Of a DNA stretch of 64,000 nucleotides, positions 9,064 through 17,356 are shown one piece after another. Both the position numbers and the translations under genes were made by a program. The stretch lies in contig ONDE01000013.1 in NCBI GenBank assembly GCA_900316515.1, positions 124,001 to 188,000 on the forward strand, in the 5' to 3' direction. The number at the start of each line of letters is the position of its first letter. Positions within the stretch are counted from its first letter, which is position 1. The notes under the pieces were generated by a model. It had not been told where the DNA came from. It searched no databases and was given only the letters and a program-made list of their open reading frames with translations. The DNA comes from an uncultured Bacteroidales bacterium. GTDB lineage: Bacteria > Bacteroidota > Bacteroidia > Bacteroidales > P3.

Positions 9064-10626
9064 TTATACTTTGTCGGACTTCCAATATTCAGAGTTTGTT
9101 ATTCCCAGAGCTTCTGGGTCGAACTGTGGTTCCTTGCCGTTTTTTTTCTGTCGTTCGTAGTCCTTGAGGCTGCGCAGGGCTTTTGGTGAGAGTAGCAGGA
9201 TGGCCACGACGTTGATCCACGCCATGATGCCCACGCCGATGTCGCCCAGCATCCACACCAGGCCGCTGCTCTGCAGCGAGGCCACGAAGACGGCGGAGAT
9301 GGAGGCTATGCGCAGCATCCAGATGACGATCTTCTCGCCGCGGTCGTCGCCGAAACGGAGGTCGGCACGCTCCAGCTCGTCGAGCCGCTCTGGGTGCTTC
9401 TTGTATACGCGGCGGCGCCAGCGGTTGAAGAGATATACGAGATTTGTCTCGGCGTAGTAGTAGTATGCCATGATTGTTGTGAAGGCGAAGAAGAAGAGCG
9501 CCACGGAGATGATGAGGTCGCCCGCGCGGGGCCCTACGACGGTGCCTATGGCGCGGGTGGTGTAGAAGACGCCGGGCTCGCCCTCGGGGGCTGTGGGGTT
9601 TTGGTAGAGGTAGGTGACAACAGGGCCGGCGGCGGTCTGCTGCACGGTGTCGATGATATTGTAGGTCTTGCAGGCCAGAATCATCATAGCCGTGGCGGTG
9701 CATACGAGCAGTGTGTCGATATATACTGAGAATGCCTGCACGAGGCCTTGCTTCACGGGATGAGAGACCTTGGCGGCGCCGGCCACTATGGCACCGGTGC
9801 CCTGGCCGGCCTCGTTGCTGTATATGCCGCGCTTCACGCCCCAAGCTATGGTGCTGCCTATCAAGGCTCCGCCCACCTCGTTGACGCCCACGGCACCGCG
9901 CAGCATCTGCATGAACACATCGGGCACCACCTGCCAGTTGACAATCAGAACCACGATGGCGAGGATGATATACAGCAATGCCATGACAGGAGCCACCACC
10001 TGTGCAACGTTGGCGATGCGTTTCACGCCGCCTATGATGACCAGTCCAAGGAGTGTGGCCACCACAATGCCTATAATCCATGGGGCAACGCCGAAACTTT
10101 GCGAGCAGCTTAGGGCGATGCTGTTACCGTGGATGGGAGGCAGGAAGACGCCGCAGGCCACAGCCGCCAGCACAGCGAAGAGTCCGCCGAAGAAAGGGCT
10201 GCGGAGACCTTTTTCGATATAGTATGCCGGTCCGCCGCGGAACTGGCCGTTGTGGTCTTCCTTGTAGATCTGTGCCAGCGTGGCTTCGACGAAGGCGCTG
10301 CCGGCGCCGAAGAAGGCGATTATCCACATCCACACTATGGCGCCGGGGCCGCCGAAGCCTATGGCTGTTGCCACTCCGACGATATTGCCTGTGCCCACGC
10401 GGCCCGAGAGGGCCATGGCGAAAGCCTGGAAGGAAGAGATGCCGGTCTTCTTGCCGTCCTTTTTTGTGCTGCCGAAGAGTAGCCGGAACATCTCGCCGAA
10501 ACGGCGCACCTGCACGAAGCGCGTGCGGAACGAGAAATAGAGTCCCGCCAGCAGGCACAGGGCTACCAGTGCCGGACTCCAGACCCAGCTGTTGACGGTC
10601 TCGATAGCTATGGTAAACCAATTCAT
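9064..10626 (-). CDS. Alanine/glycine:cation symporter (AGCS family)
   Basis: 520 residues from the preferred start at 10626 (MNWFTIAIETVNSWVWSP); an in-frame ATG at 10650 lies inside the promoter box. It has about ten or more hydrophobic segments and typical AGCS motifs, including GTGNIVGVATAI, FGAGSAFVEATLAQ and SNEAGQGTGAIVAGAA. The family imports alanine or glycine with Na+ or H+ across the inner membrane. It is first in a likely two-gene unit with the AddA-like gene, a pairing with no obvious functional link. Confidence 0.92.
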   Translation of the reverse strand: MNWFTIAIETVNSWVWSPALVALCLLAGLYFSFRTRFVQVRRFGEMFRLLFGSTKKDGKKTGISSFQAFAMALSGRVGTGNIVGVATAIGFGGPGAIVWMWIIAFFGAGSAFVEATLAQIYKEDHNGQFRGGPAYYIEKGLRSPFFGGLFAVLAAVACGVFLPPIHGNSIALSCSQSFGVAPWIIGIVVATLLGLVIIGGVKRIANVAQVVAPVMALLYIILAIVVLIVNWQVVPDVFMQMLRGAVGVNEVGGALIGSTIAWGVKRGIYSNEAGQGTGAIVAGAAKVSHPVKQGLVQAFSVYIDTLLVCTATAMMILACKTYNIIDTVQQTAAGPVVTYLYQNPTAPEGEPGVFYTTRAIGTVVGPRAGDLIISVALFFFAFTTIMAYYYYAETNLVYLFNRWRRRVYKKHPERLDELERADLRFGDDRGEKIVIWMLRIASISAVFVASLQSSGLVWMLGDIGVGIMAWINVVAILLLSPKALRSLKDYERQKKNGKEPQFDPEALGITNSEYWKSDKV

Positions 10627-10647
10627 AGTGTTGTCGATTTGAAAGTG

Positions 10648-10655
10648 CAAAAATA
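10648..10655 (-). promoter_or_regulatory. -7 promoter box (TATTTTTG)
   Basis: The minus strand reads TATTTTTG 22 bases upstream of the symporter start at 10626, fitting the TAnnTTTG consensus. Confidence 0.6.
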
Positions 10656-10809
10656 CGAAAAAAGTTGAAATTAGCGAAATAACTGTATATATGCAGTCTC
10701 AATTAGAACGAAAAGGAACTTGGATTGTTCTTATTAATACGGCGAATTTTACGAAGAATCAATGTTGATGGATAACGGCGAATGTGGGAATGCGTTAATA
10801 CGTGAATGT

Positions 10810-10860
10810 GTTTGCTCCTCAAGGTCGCAGGCCGTGTCTCCTATGGAGCCAGGTAGAATG
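10810..10860. repeat. 51-bp dispersed repeat, copy 1 of 5
   Basis: Runs from GTTTGCTCCTCAAGG through CTCCTATGGAGCC to GGTAGAATG. It is near-identical to the copies at 11357, 19514, 19674 and 19826. It contains a CTCC-TAT-GGAG palindrome. No function is known to me. Confidence 0.9.
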
Positions 10861-11002
10861 CGTGAATGTGTTAGTGTTAATTGATAACGGCGAATTGTGA
10901 TTGGTTCCAGGTTCCAAGTTTAAGGTTTAACGGCAAATTAAACGAATTATGCGAATTAGGGCGGGAGCCGGTCGGGTACTGGCGAATTACTCGAATTGGG
11001 GC

Positions 11003-11215
11003 GGGGGCCGGTCTTAATTCTCCTTGCCCTGCGGGCAGAAATCTGGTAAATCTCGTAGATTTTTTCCCTTCGGGATTATGTCCGGGTGCGGGTCAATTTA
11101 AATCTCGTAGATTTCTCGCCAGCGGCTGAAGCCTGGCGGTGGGCGGGAGTCGGTCTTATTGATTGGAGTTGATGGATAACGGCGAATTAAACGAATTATG
11201 CGAATTAGGGCGGGA
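11003..11215. repeat. Composite dispersed repeat, copy 2 (about 210 bp)
   Basis: Near-identical to 2513-2728; differences are mainly a short replaced segment after GTCCGGGTGCGGG and scattered single bases. This copy ends in GGGCGGGAGAGTG where copy 1 continues into GGGCGGGAGCCGGT. Confidence 0.85.
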
Positions 11216-11356
11216 GAGTGTTAATGATGAATGATGAATGGTGAATGATGAACGGGAGATGAATGATGAATGGTGAATGATGAATGGTGAATGTGGGAAT
11301 GTGCGAATGCGTGAATGTGTTAGTGTGTTAATTGTGAACGGCAAATGTGAGAATGC

Positions 11357-11407
11357 GTTTGCTCCTCAAGGTCGCAGGCCGTGTCTCCTGTGGAGCCAGG
11401 TAGAATG
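11357..11407. repeat. 51-bp dispersed repeat, copy 2 of 5
   Basis: Same element as 10810-10860; the central CTCCTATGGAG is CTCCTGTGGAG here. Confidence 0.9.
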
Positions 11408-11537
11408 CATGAATGTGTTAGTGTTAATTGATAACGGCGAATTGTGATTGGTTCCAGGTTCCAAGTTCCAGGTTTAAGGTTTAACGGCGAATTAGGCGAA
11501 TTACTCGAATAGTGAATGGTGGAATTAAAAAAAATCG

Positions 11538-11545
11538 TATCTTTG
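11538..11545 (+). promoter_or_regulatory. -7 promoter box (TATCTTTG)
   Basis: TATCTTTG 24 bases upstream of the DUF4153 start, immediately after the repeat island. Confidence 0.7.
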
Positions 11546-11568
11546 CAGTCTGAAAAAACAATAAAGAG

Positions 11569-13248
11569 ATGAAGAAAGGGAAACTAACGGAGCGTGCCGC
11601 CGCCTGGGCGACACGACTGTGGCAGGGGCTTACGAGCCACCCTGTGGAGCTGCTTGTACTGCTGCATGCCACGGTGTCGGCAATGGTGCAAAGTACAACA
11701 TGGTGGCAGATGCCGGCCTACTATGCCTCTTTTGCCACGGTGGCGGCGCTGTGCCTGTCGTTCTATCGCAAAAATATTTGGGTTGCAATAGCCTACTGGG
11801 CCGTGTTGCCGTTGTATGCGCTGACGGTTCTGCTGCCTGTGGAGTGGCACTCGACGACCGAATACGGAATACTCACGGCACTGCTGCCGGCGGTGTACCT
11901 GCTGGCGCGTGGACATAAAGACTTCAACGGCCGCTTCTTCAGCATGGTGCGCTCGGGGGTGGTAGCTATGGGCATCGGCGCGTTGACATTCGTCTTGCTG
12001 CTGCTTATCGATGCGTCGATACAGACACTCTTCTCAGTGTTTTGGCGCTATGTCGAAGAGTATATTGCAATCTTCTGCTTCGTGCTGCTCACTCCGATGC
12101 TGTTCATAGGCATGGAGAGCAGCGATGCGCGGCCTACTGCCAGCCGCCTCGAGGAGGTGCTGGTGAACTGGGTGCTCACACCGGCACTGCTGATTTACAA
12201 CGTGGTGCTGTATGTCTATCTAGCGCTGATTGTTGTCCGCTGGGACTTGCCCAAAGGGTCGGTGGCCATGATGGTGTCGATGTTTATCGGCGTAGCTGTG
12301 GCGGTGCGCTGGCTGCGGCCGGTGCTGCAGAAACAGCCGCTGGGGTGGTACTTCCGCTGGTTTGGGCTGATAGCGCTGTCGTTGGTGGCACTGTTCTGGG
12401 TGGCCACATGCTATCGCATAGGTCAGTACGGATTCACCATCGACCGCTGCATCCTGGTAGCCACCGGCGTGCTGATGTCGGTCTTTGCCGTTTTGTCGCT
12501 CTTCAAGACCAGCCGCGGAGGCTACTGGTTTCTGGCAGGTTATGCCGCAGTTGTGTTGATATTGGCCGTTGGCGGTCCGCTGTCGGCACGCCAGGTGTCG
12601 CTGCGCTCACAGACCAAGGTGGTGCGCCAATATGCTGAGAAATTGAATATCCTAGCCGACGATGGCAGACTTGTGCTTGCTCCGCGCAACGAGGCCGACA
12701 CCGCCTACCGCCGGGAGCATCGAGCCGCCTATCAGGCCATAAAATATATCGAGAGCGACCTCGCCGACTCCGCCGCCGTACAGCAACGTTTTGGCATCAC
12801 CAAGGAGGAATACCTTGACCACCTGTCGAAGAGGACAGCCGACTACGCCAAAGCCTATTGGGTAAACCTCGACGAGGAGGATATCGACAACAATGTGGTG
12901 GAGATAAACACCTACGATGTCAGTGCCGACAGAGCCATTGAAATCACCGGCGTTGAGGGATACAGCAAGATGTACACCAACTTATGGTTCGGCGACGGAA
13001 AGATCAGCATCGGCAACACAACCCTCGATGCCGACTCGGTGCTCGCCGTGCAGCTGGGCAAGATTGGCTACACGCTGGAGAGCAACCTCGACGATGACAA
13101 ACTGGACAGAAACAGCAGGCAGCTCTGCACCTACCGCTCGGCCGACGGTCGGATACTGATAGTCTTCGAAAACTTCCACATCAAACGCCACAAGGACGGC
13201 AACCACATGGTTTATGGCAATATAAACTGTGCCTTGATAAAAGACTAA
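11569..13248 (+). CDS. DUF4153 family integral membrane protein
   Basis: 559 residues. The first 340 or so hold about ten hydrophobic segments (for example ALTFVLLLLIDASIQTLFSVFW). The C-terminal 190 residues are soluble and probably face one side of the membrane. The layout matches DUF4153 proteins, common in Bacteroidota with no established function. The start follows a good -7 box. It ends 45 bases before bcp across a spacer of ACACATTAAC-type words, so co-transcription with bcp is possible. Confidence 0.8.
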   Translation: MKKGKLTERAAAWATRLWQGLTSHPVELLVLLHATVSAMVQSTTWWQMPAYYASFATVAALCLSFYRKNIWVAIAYWAVLPLYALTVLLPVEWHSTTEYGILTALLPAVYLLARGHKDFNGRFFSMVRSGVVAMGIGALTFVLLLLIDASIQTLFSVFWRYVEEYIAIFCFVLLTPMLFIGMESSDARPTASRLEEVLVNWVLTPALLIYNVVLYVYLALIVVRWDLPKGSVAMMVSMFIGVAVAVRWLRPVLQKQPLGWYFRWFGLIALSLVALFWVATCYRIGQYGFTIDRCILVATGVLMSVFAVLSLFKTSRGGYWFLAGYAAVVLILAVGGPLSARQVSLRSQTKVVRQYAEKLNILADDGRLVLAPRNEADTAYRREHRAAYQAIKYIESDLADSAAVQQRFGITKEEYLDHLSKRTADYAKAYWVNLDEEDIDNNVVEINTYDVSADRAIEITGVEGYSKMYTNLWFGDGKISIGNTTLDADSVLAVQLGKIGYTLESNLDDDKLDRNSRQLCTYRSADGRILIVFENFHIKRHKDGNHMVYGNINCALIKD

Positions 13249-13293
13249 CACATTAACGCATTCACACACTAACACATTAACACATTCAAAGAT

Positions 13294-13737
13294 ATGCTAC
13301 AGATAGGAACCAAAGCCCCGTATTTCGAGGGCGTGATTGAAACTGGCGAGCGAGTGAGCCTCGCCGACTACAAGGGCAAGAAACTGGTGCTATATTTCTA
13401 TCCTAAAGACAGCACGCCGGGCTGCACCGCCGAGGCCTGCGACCTGAGGGACAACTACGAGCGCTTCCTTGCCTTGGGCTACGAGGTGCTGGGCGTCAGC
13501 AAGGACAGCGCCACCAGTCACCAGAAGTTCATAGAGAAATACCAGCTGCCGTTCCACCTCATCGCCGACACCGACACAACCATTCTCAAGGCCTACGAGG
13601 CGTGGGGCGAGAAGAAGAACTACGGTAAGGTGACCATGGGTACCTTGCGCACAACTTATGTTATTGACGAAAAAGGTGTTATTGTCGACGCCATCGGCAA
13701 AGTGAACACCAAAGCACACACAGCGCAGATACTATGA
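13294..13737 (+). CDS. bcp: Thioredoxin-dependent thiol peroxidase (Bcp/PrxQ peroxiredoxin)
   Basis: 147 residues, close to the usual 150-155. The active-site region YPKDSTPGCTAEACDLRD holds the peroxidatic Cys44 and the resolving Cys49 in the CX4C spacing of atypical 2-Cys PrxQ enzymes. It reduces hydroperoxides in the cytoplasm with thioredoxin. It lies directly after the DUF4153 gene. The C-terminus (KAHTAQIL) is slightly short, but all active-site residues are present. Confidence 0.93.
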   Translation: MLQIGTKAPYFEGVIETGERVSLADYKGKKLVLYFYPKDSTPGCTAEACDLRDNYERFLALGYEVLGVSKDSATSHQKFIEKYQLPFHLIADTDTTILKAYEAWGEKKNYGKVTMGTLRTTYVIDEKGVIVDAIGKVNTKAHTAQIL

Positions 13738-13772
13738 GCAGCTGTAAGCTGTGAGTCCAGATCTGCCGATTG

Positions 13773-14495
13773 TTAGAACACATCGTGCTTGATGCTCGAG
13801 CTGCCCGAGGTGCTGCAGTCGCCGGTGAAAGCTGTGCCGGTGAAATGCAGGCGACTGCTGCCCGAGACGCTGCCACTGATGGTGCCGTCGCAATGGATAA
13901 AGGCATCGCTGGAGCCGGAGATTGAGCATTCGCACTGGTCGCAGACGAGCGAATAGTGCCGGTCTACAATCTTCTGTTTGAGGTCGCTGGAACCCGAGAT
14001 ATGCATGTCGAGCTTGGCAACCTGACCTTCGATAGTGGCATCCGAGGCACCGCTCAAGTTGAGCTCCAATTCGTCGGCATTGACAATGCCATAGAAGTTG
14101 GAAGCGCCGGAGGCTTCAATCTCGACCTCAGGGCCTGTGAGGGCGAAGTCGGAATGGAAGTCGGAGGCTCCTGAGAGTTCGACGCTCTTGAGGTCGGGGT
14201 TGTAGGGTAGCAACACCTTCATGTCGCCGTGGCTGACAGTCCAGCCTTTGAGATAGATATTCAGCGTGTTGCCGTCCTTCTCGACGCGCACTTTAGGCAT
14301 TATATTGTCGCCTGCGGTGACGGTCACCCTGCTCACCTCGTCGCTGACGGTGACGTCGAAGGCATCTTCGACAACCAATTCGGTATAGGTACCGTCGACG
14401 CTGAACGTCTCGGTTATTGGGTCGCCAGCCCATTTGGAGCAACCGCAAAAAAAAGTCATGGCAAACGCCGAGAGCAGGAGCAGATATTTTTTCAT
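13773..14495 (-). CDS. GIN-domain (DUF2807) lipoprotein
   Basis: 240 residues from the preferred start at 14495. The N-terminus MKKYLLLLSAFAMTFFCGC is a lipoprotein signal with the lipobox Cys at the end. The body is a repetitive right-handed-helix type (SGASD, SGSSD turns repeated every 15-25 residues), as in the Bacteroidota head-GIN domain. It is probably anchored in the outer membrane; its role is unknown. The longer reading from 14522 would hide the signal peptide. Confidence 0.85.
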   Translation of the reverse strand: MKKYLLLLSAFAMTFFCGCSKWAGDPITETFSVDGTYTELVVEDAFDVTVSDEVSRVTVTAGDNIMPKVRVEKDGNTLNIYLKGWTVSHGDMKVLLPYNPDLKSVELSGASDFHSDFALTGPEVEIEASGASNFYGIVNADELELNLSGASDATIEGQVAKLDMHISGSSDLKQKIVDRHYSLVCDQCECSISGSSDAFIHCDGTISGSVSGSSRLHFTGTAFTGDCSTSGSSSIKHDVF

Positions 14496-14568
14496 TACAT
14501 GTGCACCACAGTTATATACCATTGGGCCATCGGTTTTTAGTGGATGATTGTCTTGTTTTTTTCAGTTG

Positions 14569-14576
14569 CAAAAATA
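14569..14576 (-). promoter_or_regulatory. -7 promoter box (TATTTTTG)
   Basis: Minus-strand TATTTTTG, 74 bases upstream of the GIN-domain lipoprotein start. Confidence 0.5.
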
Positions 14577-14639
14577 GTATTTTTATTTCACATGACAAAA
14601 ATACTGCAATAAAACCGCATGCTCCGCGTTGTAGAAATT

Positions 14640-15527
14640 ATGAGCACGCGCGAGAAAGAGATATACAAGGTGACGCTGGTGGGCAGTGCGGTGAACGTAC
14701 TGTTGACGGTGTTCAAGTTCGTTGCCGGCATTGTGGGGCATAGCGCCGCCATGACGGCCGACGCCGTGCACTCGCTTTCCGACCTGTTGACCGACGCCGT
14801 GGTGCTGCTCTTCGTTAGCATCAGCGGCAAGCCCGAGGACAGCAGTCACGACTACGGGCACGGTAAATACGAGACCCTCGCCACCACCGTCATCGGCATT
14901 GCGCTGGCGGCTGTGTCCGTAGGCATAGGCTGGAAGGCCGTCGAGGCATTGCTCTTCTGGTACCACGGCGGTACACTGCAGGCTCCTGGCATGTTGGCGC
15001 TGTGGGCGGCGGTAGTCTCCGTAGTGCTGAAAGAGTTTGTCTATCAGTATACCGTGCGGCGTGGCCGCAAGCTCAGCTCTCCCGCCGTCGAGGCCAACGC
15101 GTGGCATCACCGCAGCGACGCCCTCTCATCGTTGGGCACCCTGGCGGGCATCGGCGGTGCCATACTGCTCGGCGACCGTTGGACGGTGCTCGACCCGTTG
15201 GCGGGGCTTGTCGTCGCCTTCTTCATCCTTCGCGTGGCGTGGAAGCTGCTGAAAGGTGGCTTCGACGAGCTCATGGAAGCCTCGCTGCCCGACGAGGTTG
15301 AGAAAGAGATATTGGAAGTCGTCAACTCTTTCCCCGATGTGCACGACCCGCATCATCTGCGCACGCGCCGCATTGGCAGCCGCTACGCCATAGAGTTGCA
15401 TATACGCATGGACGGCACTATGCCGTTGGCCGAGGCCCATGCCCGCACCTGCGAGATAGAGCAGGCCATGAAGGCCCGCTTCGGCGCCGACACCCATATC
15501 ACGCTCCATGTGGAGCCGATAAAATGA
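14640..15527 (+). CDS. Cation diffusion facilitator (CDF) transporter
   Basis: 295 residues from ATG 14640 (MSTREKEIYKVTLVGS); an alternative ATG at 14619 adds seven atypical residues. Metal-site motifs are visible: DAVHSLSDLLTD in TM2, HDYGHGKYE in the following loop and WHHRSDALSSLG in TM5, followed by the cytoplasmic C-terminal domain with the HH at 351-354 of the family type (DPHHLRTRR). CDF proteins export Zn2+, Fe2+ or Mn2+ in exchange for protons. The stop overlaps the next start (ATGA), so the downstream deaminase is translationally coupled. Confidence 0.9.
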   Translation: MSTREKEIYKVTLVGSAVNVLLTVFKFVAGIVGHSAAMTADAVHSLSDLLTDAVVLLFVSISGKPEDSSHDYGHGKYETLATTVIGIALAAVSVGIGWKAVEALLFWYHGGTLQAPGMLALWAAVVSVVLKEFVYQYTVRRGRKLSSPAVEANAWHHRSDALSSLGTLAGIGGAILLGDRWTVLDPLAGLVVAFFILRVAWKLLKGGFDELMEASLPDEVEKEILEVVNSFPDVHDPHHLRTRRIGSRYAIELHIRMDGTMPLAEAHARTCEIEQAMKARFGADTHITLHVEPIK

Positions 15528-16012
15528 ACATTATGAAGACAACAGAAGCAGACATACGTTTTATGCGCGAGGCCATACGTCTGGCCGACGAGAGCGTGGC
15601 ATGCGGCGGCGGTCCCTTCGGCGCCGTCATCGTGAAGGACGGCAGGATACTGGCCGAGGCCTCCAACAGCGTTACCCTCGACAACGATCCCACAGCCCAT
15701 GCCGAGGTCAACGCCATACGCCGTGCCTGCCGTGAGCTGGGAACCTTCGACCTCAATGGGAGCATCATCTACGCCTCGTGCGAGCCCTGTCCCATGTGTC
15801 TCGGCGCCATCTATTGGGCCGGCATTGAGCGCATCTACTACGCCAACACGCGCGCTGACGCCGCCGCTGCCGACTTCGCCGACGGTTTTATCTACGAGGA
15901 TATGGGCAAGCCCCTTGCCGAGCGCGACCTTCCCATCATCCCGCTGTTGCGCGACGAGGCGTTGCACACCTTCCGTCGCTGGCAGGAGAAGGCCGACAAG
16001 ACTGTATACTGA
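15524..16012 (+). CDS. guaD: Guanine deaminase (GuaD-like nucleoside deaminase)
   Basis: 162 residues. The zinc motif is TAHAEVNAI with SCEPCPMCLGAIYW. The C-terminal half (YYANTRADAAAADFADGFIY, then PLAERDLPII) follows the small bacterial guanine deaminase of the GuaD type more closely than TadA. It converts guanine to xanthine in the cytoplasm. It overlaps the CDF gene by 4 bases and ends 7 bases before ogt, forming a three-gene operon. A second in-frame ATG lies at 15533; 15524 is preferred because of the ATGA overlap. Confidence 0.88.
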   Translation: MNIMKTTEADIRFMREAIRLADESVACGGGPFGAVIVKDGRILAEASNSVTLDNDPTAHAEVNAIRRACRELGTFDLNGSIIYASCEPCPMCLGAIYWAGIERIYYANTRADAAAADFADGFIYEDMGKPLAERDLPIIPLLRDEALHTFRRWQEKADKTVY

Positions 16013-16019
16013 CCATCCT

Positions 16020-16502
16020 GTGGAACTTGCCGCCATATACGACAGCCCCCTCGGGCCCGTCATGTTGGCCTCTGACGGCGACGCCCTCACCGTCCTCCGC
16101 TTGGGTACGATGGGGGAAACAAATACTATAGACGCTATAGATTCTATAGAAATCTTCCGCATAACCCGGTGCTGGCTCGACCTCTACTTCTCAGGAAGGT
16201 GTCCCGATTTTCTGCCGCCGTTGAAGCCTTGCGGCACTGTCTTCCAGCAGCGCGTGTGGCAGGCTTTGATGGAGATACCTTACGGTGAGACCACCACCTA
16301 CGGCGCCGTAGCCCGGCGTGTGGGCTGCCGCTCGGCGCAGGCCGTGGGACAAGCCGTGGGCCGCAACCCCATAGCTATCATTGTCCCTTGCCACCGTGTC
16401 GTCGGCAGCGACGGGTCTTTGACTGGCTACGCCTATGGTGTGGAGAAAAAACGACACCTCTTACAATTGGAGAGTTGCTACCGCCTCACGGTAGCGGGGT
16501 AG
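16020..16502 (+). CDS. ogt: Methylated-DNA--protein-cysteine methyltransferase (Ogt/MGMT)
   Basis: 160 residues from a GTG start at 16020, 7 bases after the deaminase stop. No suitable ATG exists before the conserved DSPLGPVMLASDGDAL N-terminus. The active-site motif is IIVPCHRVVGSDGSLTGY with the alkyl-acceptor Cys, and the helix-turn-helix region reads YGETTTYGAVARRVG. It repairs O6-alkylguanine by irreversible transfer to itself. The N-terminal domain holds a small repeat of CTATAGA words (about 16126-16150). Its last 42 bases overlap the convergent dihydrouridine synthase gene. Confidence 0.88.
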   Translation: MELAAIYDSPLGPVMLASDGDALTVLRLGTMGETNTIDAIDSIEIFRITRCWLDLYFSGRCPDFLPPLKPCGTVFQQRVWQALMEIPYGETTTYGAVARRVGCRSAQAVGQAVGRNPIAIIVPCHRVVGSDGSLTGYAYGVEKKRHLLQLESCYRLTVAG

Positions 16503-17351
16503 GGTGGTGGCCTTCATGATGGCTTTCTTTGCTTTTCTGTCGATATCGACATACTCCCAGAAGGCGTGTAAACGTGAGAGTATCTGGCTGTCGCCGCAGA
16601 GTTTTTCCACCGCGTTGCGGTAGACGATGGTGTGCATGTTGTGCAGCACCTGCGCCGGCTTCTTGTCTCCGGTCATCCACGGTCGCGCCAGCAGGCCACG
16701 TCCAAGCATCACCCCCTTGAGATTAGGCCACAGTTGCTGAAGTCCGCGGATTTCCTCCATCGTAGCGATGTCGCCGTTGTACACCATCTGGTGCCGGCAT
16801 TCCTCCGCTAACCGCACGAAGGCCTCCCTGTCGGCCATGCCTTTATACTGCTGTTTTCCCAGACGTGGGTGCAGTGTGACGTGGATGAGAGGCATCTCGT
16901 TGATGATTGGCATTGCCGCCAGTCCCTCGTCTATGCTCTCTTGCCCCAGGCGCATTTTCACGGAGAAGGCTATCTCGGGTCGCCGTAGCATCTCATGCTG
17001 TATCTCCTTTATGCGGTCGGGGTGCTGAAGCAGTCCGCTTCCGCGTCCGGCCTTCACCTGCATAGGGAACGGACAGCCCATATTGAGGTCTATGCGCGTA
17101 TGCCCTTGTCCTTGCAGGATGTCGCAGAGGTGCGCGAATTCATCGCCGTCGCGTGCAATCACCTGTGGCACCGTAGGCACACCATTGTTTGTGGCAGGGT
17201 CGGTTTCGTGCAGGTCTTTCTTCCGGATTTCTCCCTTTTCAATCCGCACGAACGGCGTGTAGTACTCATCCACCTCACCGACGCACTCGTGGTGCGCCCG
17301 CCGGTAGACGGCATCGGTGTAACCCTGCAACGGGGCAAAAGCGATATACAT
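16461..17351 (-). CDS. dus: tRNA-dihydrouridine synthase
   Basis: 296 residues from ATG 17351 (MYIAFAPLQGYTDAVYR), the typical Dus N-terminus. The catalytic Cys is in DLNMGCPFPMQVKAGRGSGLL, and FMN/phosphate-binding features include VKMRLGQES, HVTLHPRLGKQQYKG and NGDIATMEE. It reduces uridines in the tRNA D-loop. It starts 5 bases after the rhodanese/MBL gene stop and is last in a minus-strand operon. The longer open frame upstream of 17351 is out of frame with that gene and is not real. Confidence 0.9.
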   Translation of the reverse strand: MYIAFAPLQGYTDAVYRRAHHECVGEVDEYYTPFVRIEKGEIRKKDLHETDPATNNGVPTVPQVIARDGDEFAHLCDILQGQGHTRIDLNMGCPFPMQVKAGRGSGLLQHPDRIKEIQHEMLRRPEIAFSVKMRLGQESIDEGLAAMPIINEMPLIHVTLHPRLGKQQYKGMADREAFVRLAEECRHQMVYNGDIATMEEIRGLQQLWPNLKGVMLGRGLLARPWMTGDKKPAQVLHNMHTIVYRNAVEKLCGDSQILSRLHAFWEYVDIDRKAKKAIMKATTLPRYREAVATLQL

Positions 17352-17356
17352 GCTGA

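Larger units (their letters stand above)
10735..11520. repeat. Intergenic island of interspersed repeats (island 2)
   Basis: About 790 bases without a supported gene. It contains the same word families as island 1 (GCGAATTA words, TGAATGA heptamers, GGTTCCAAGTT words, GGCGGGAGCCGGT blocks), two copies of the 51-bp repeat (10810-10860 and 11357-11407) and the second copy of the composite repeat (11003-11215). Confidence 0.85.
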
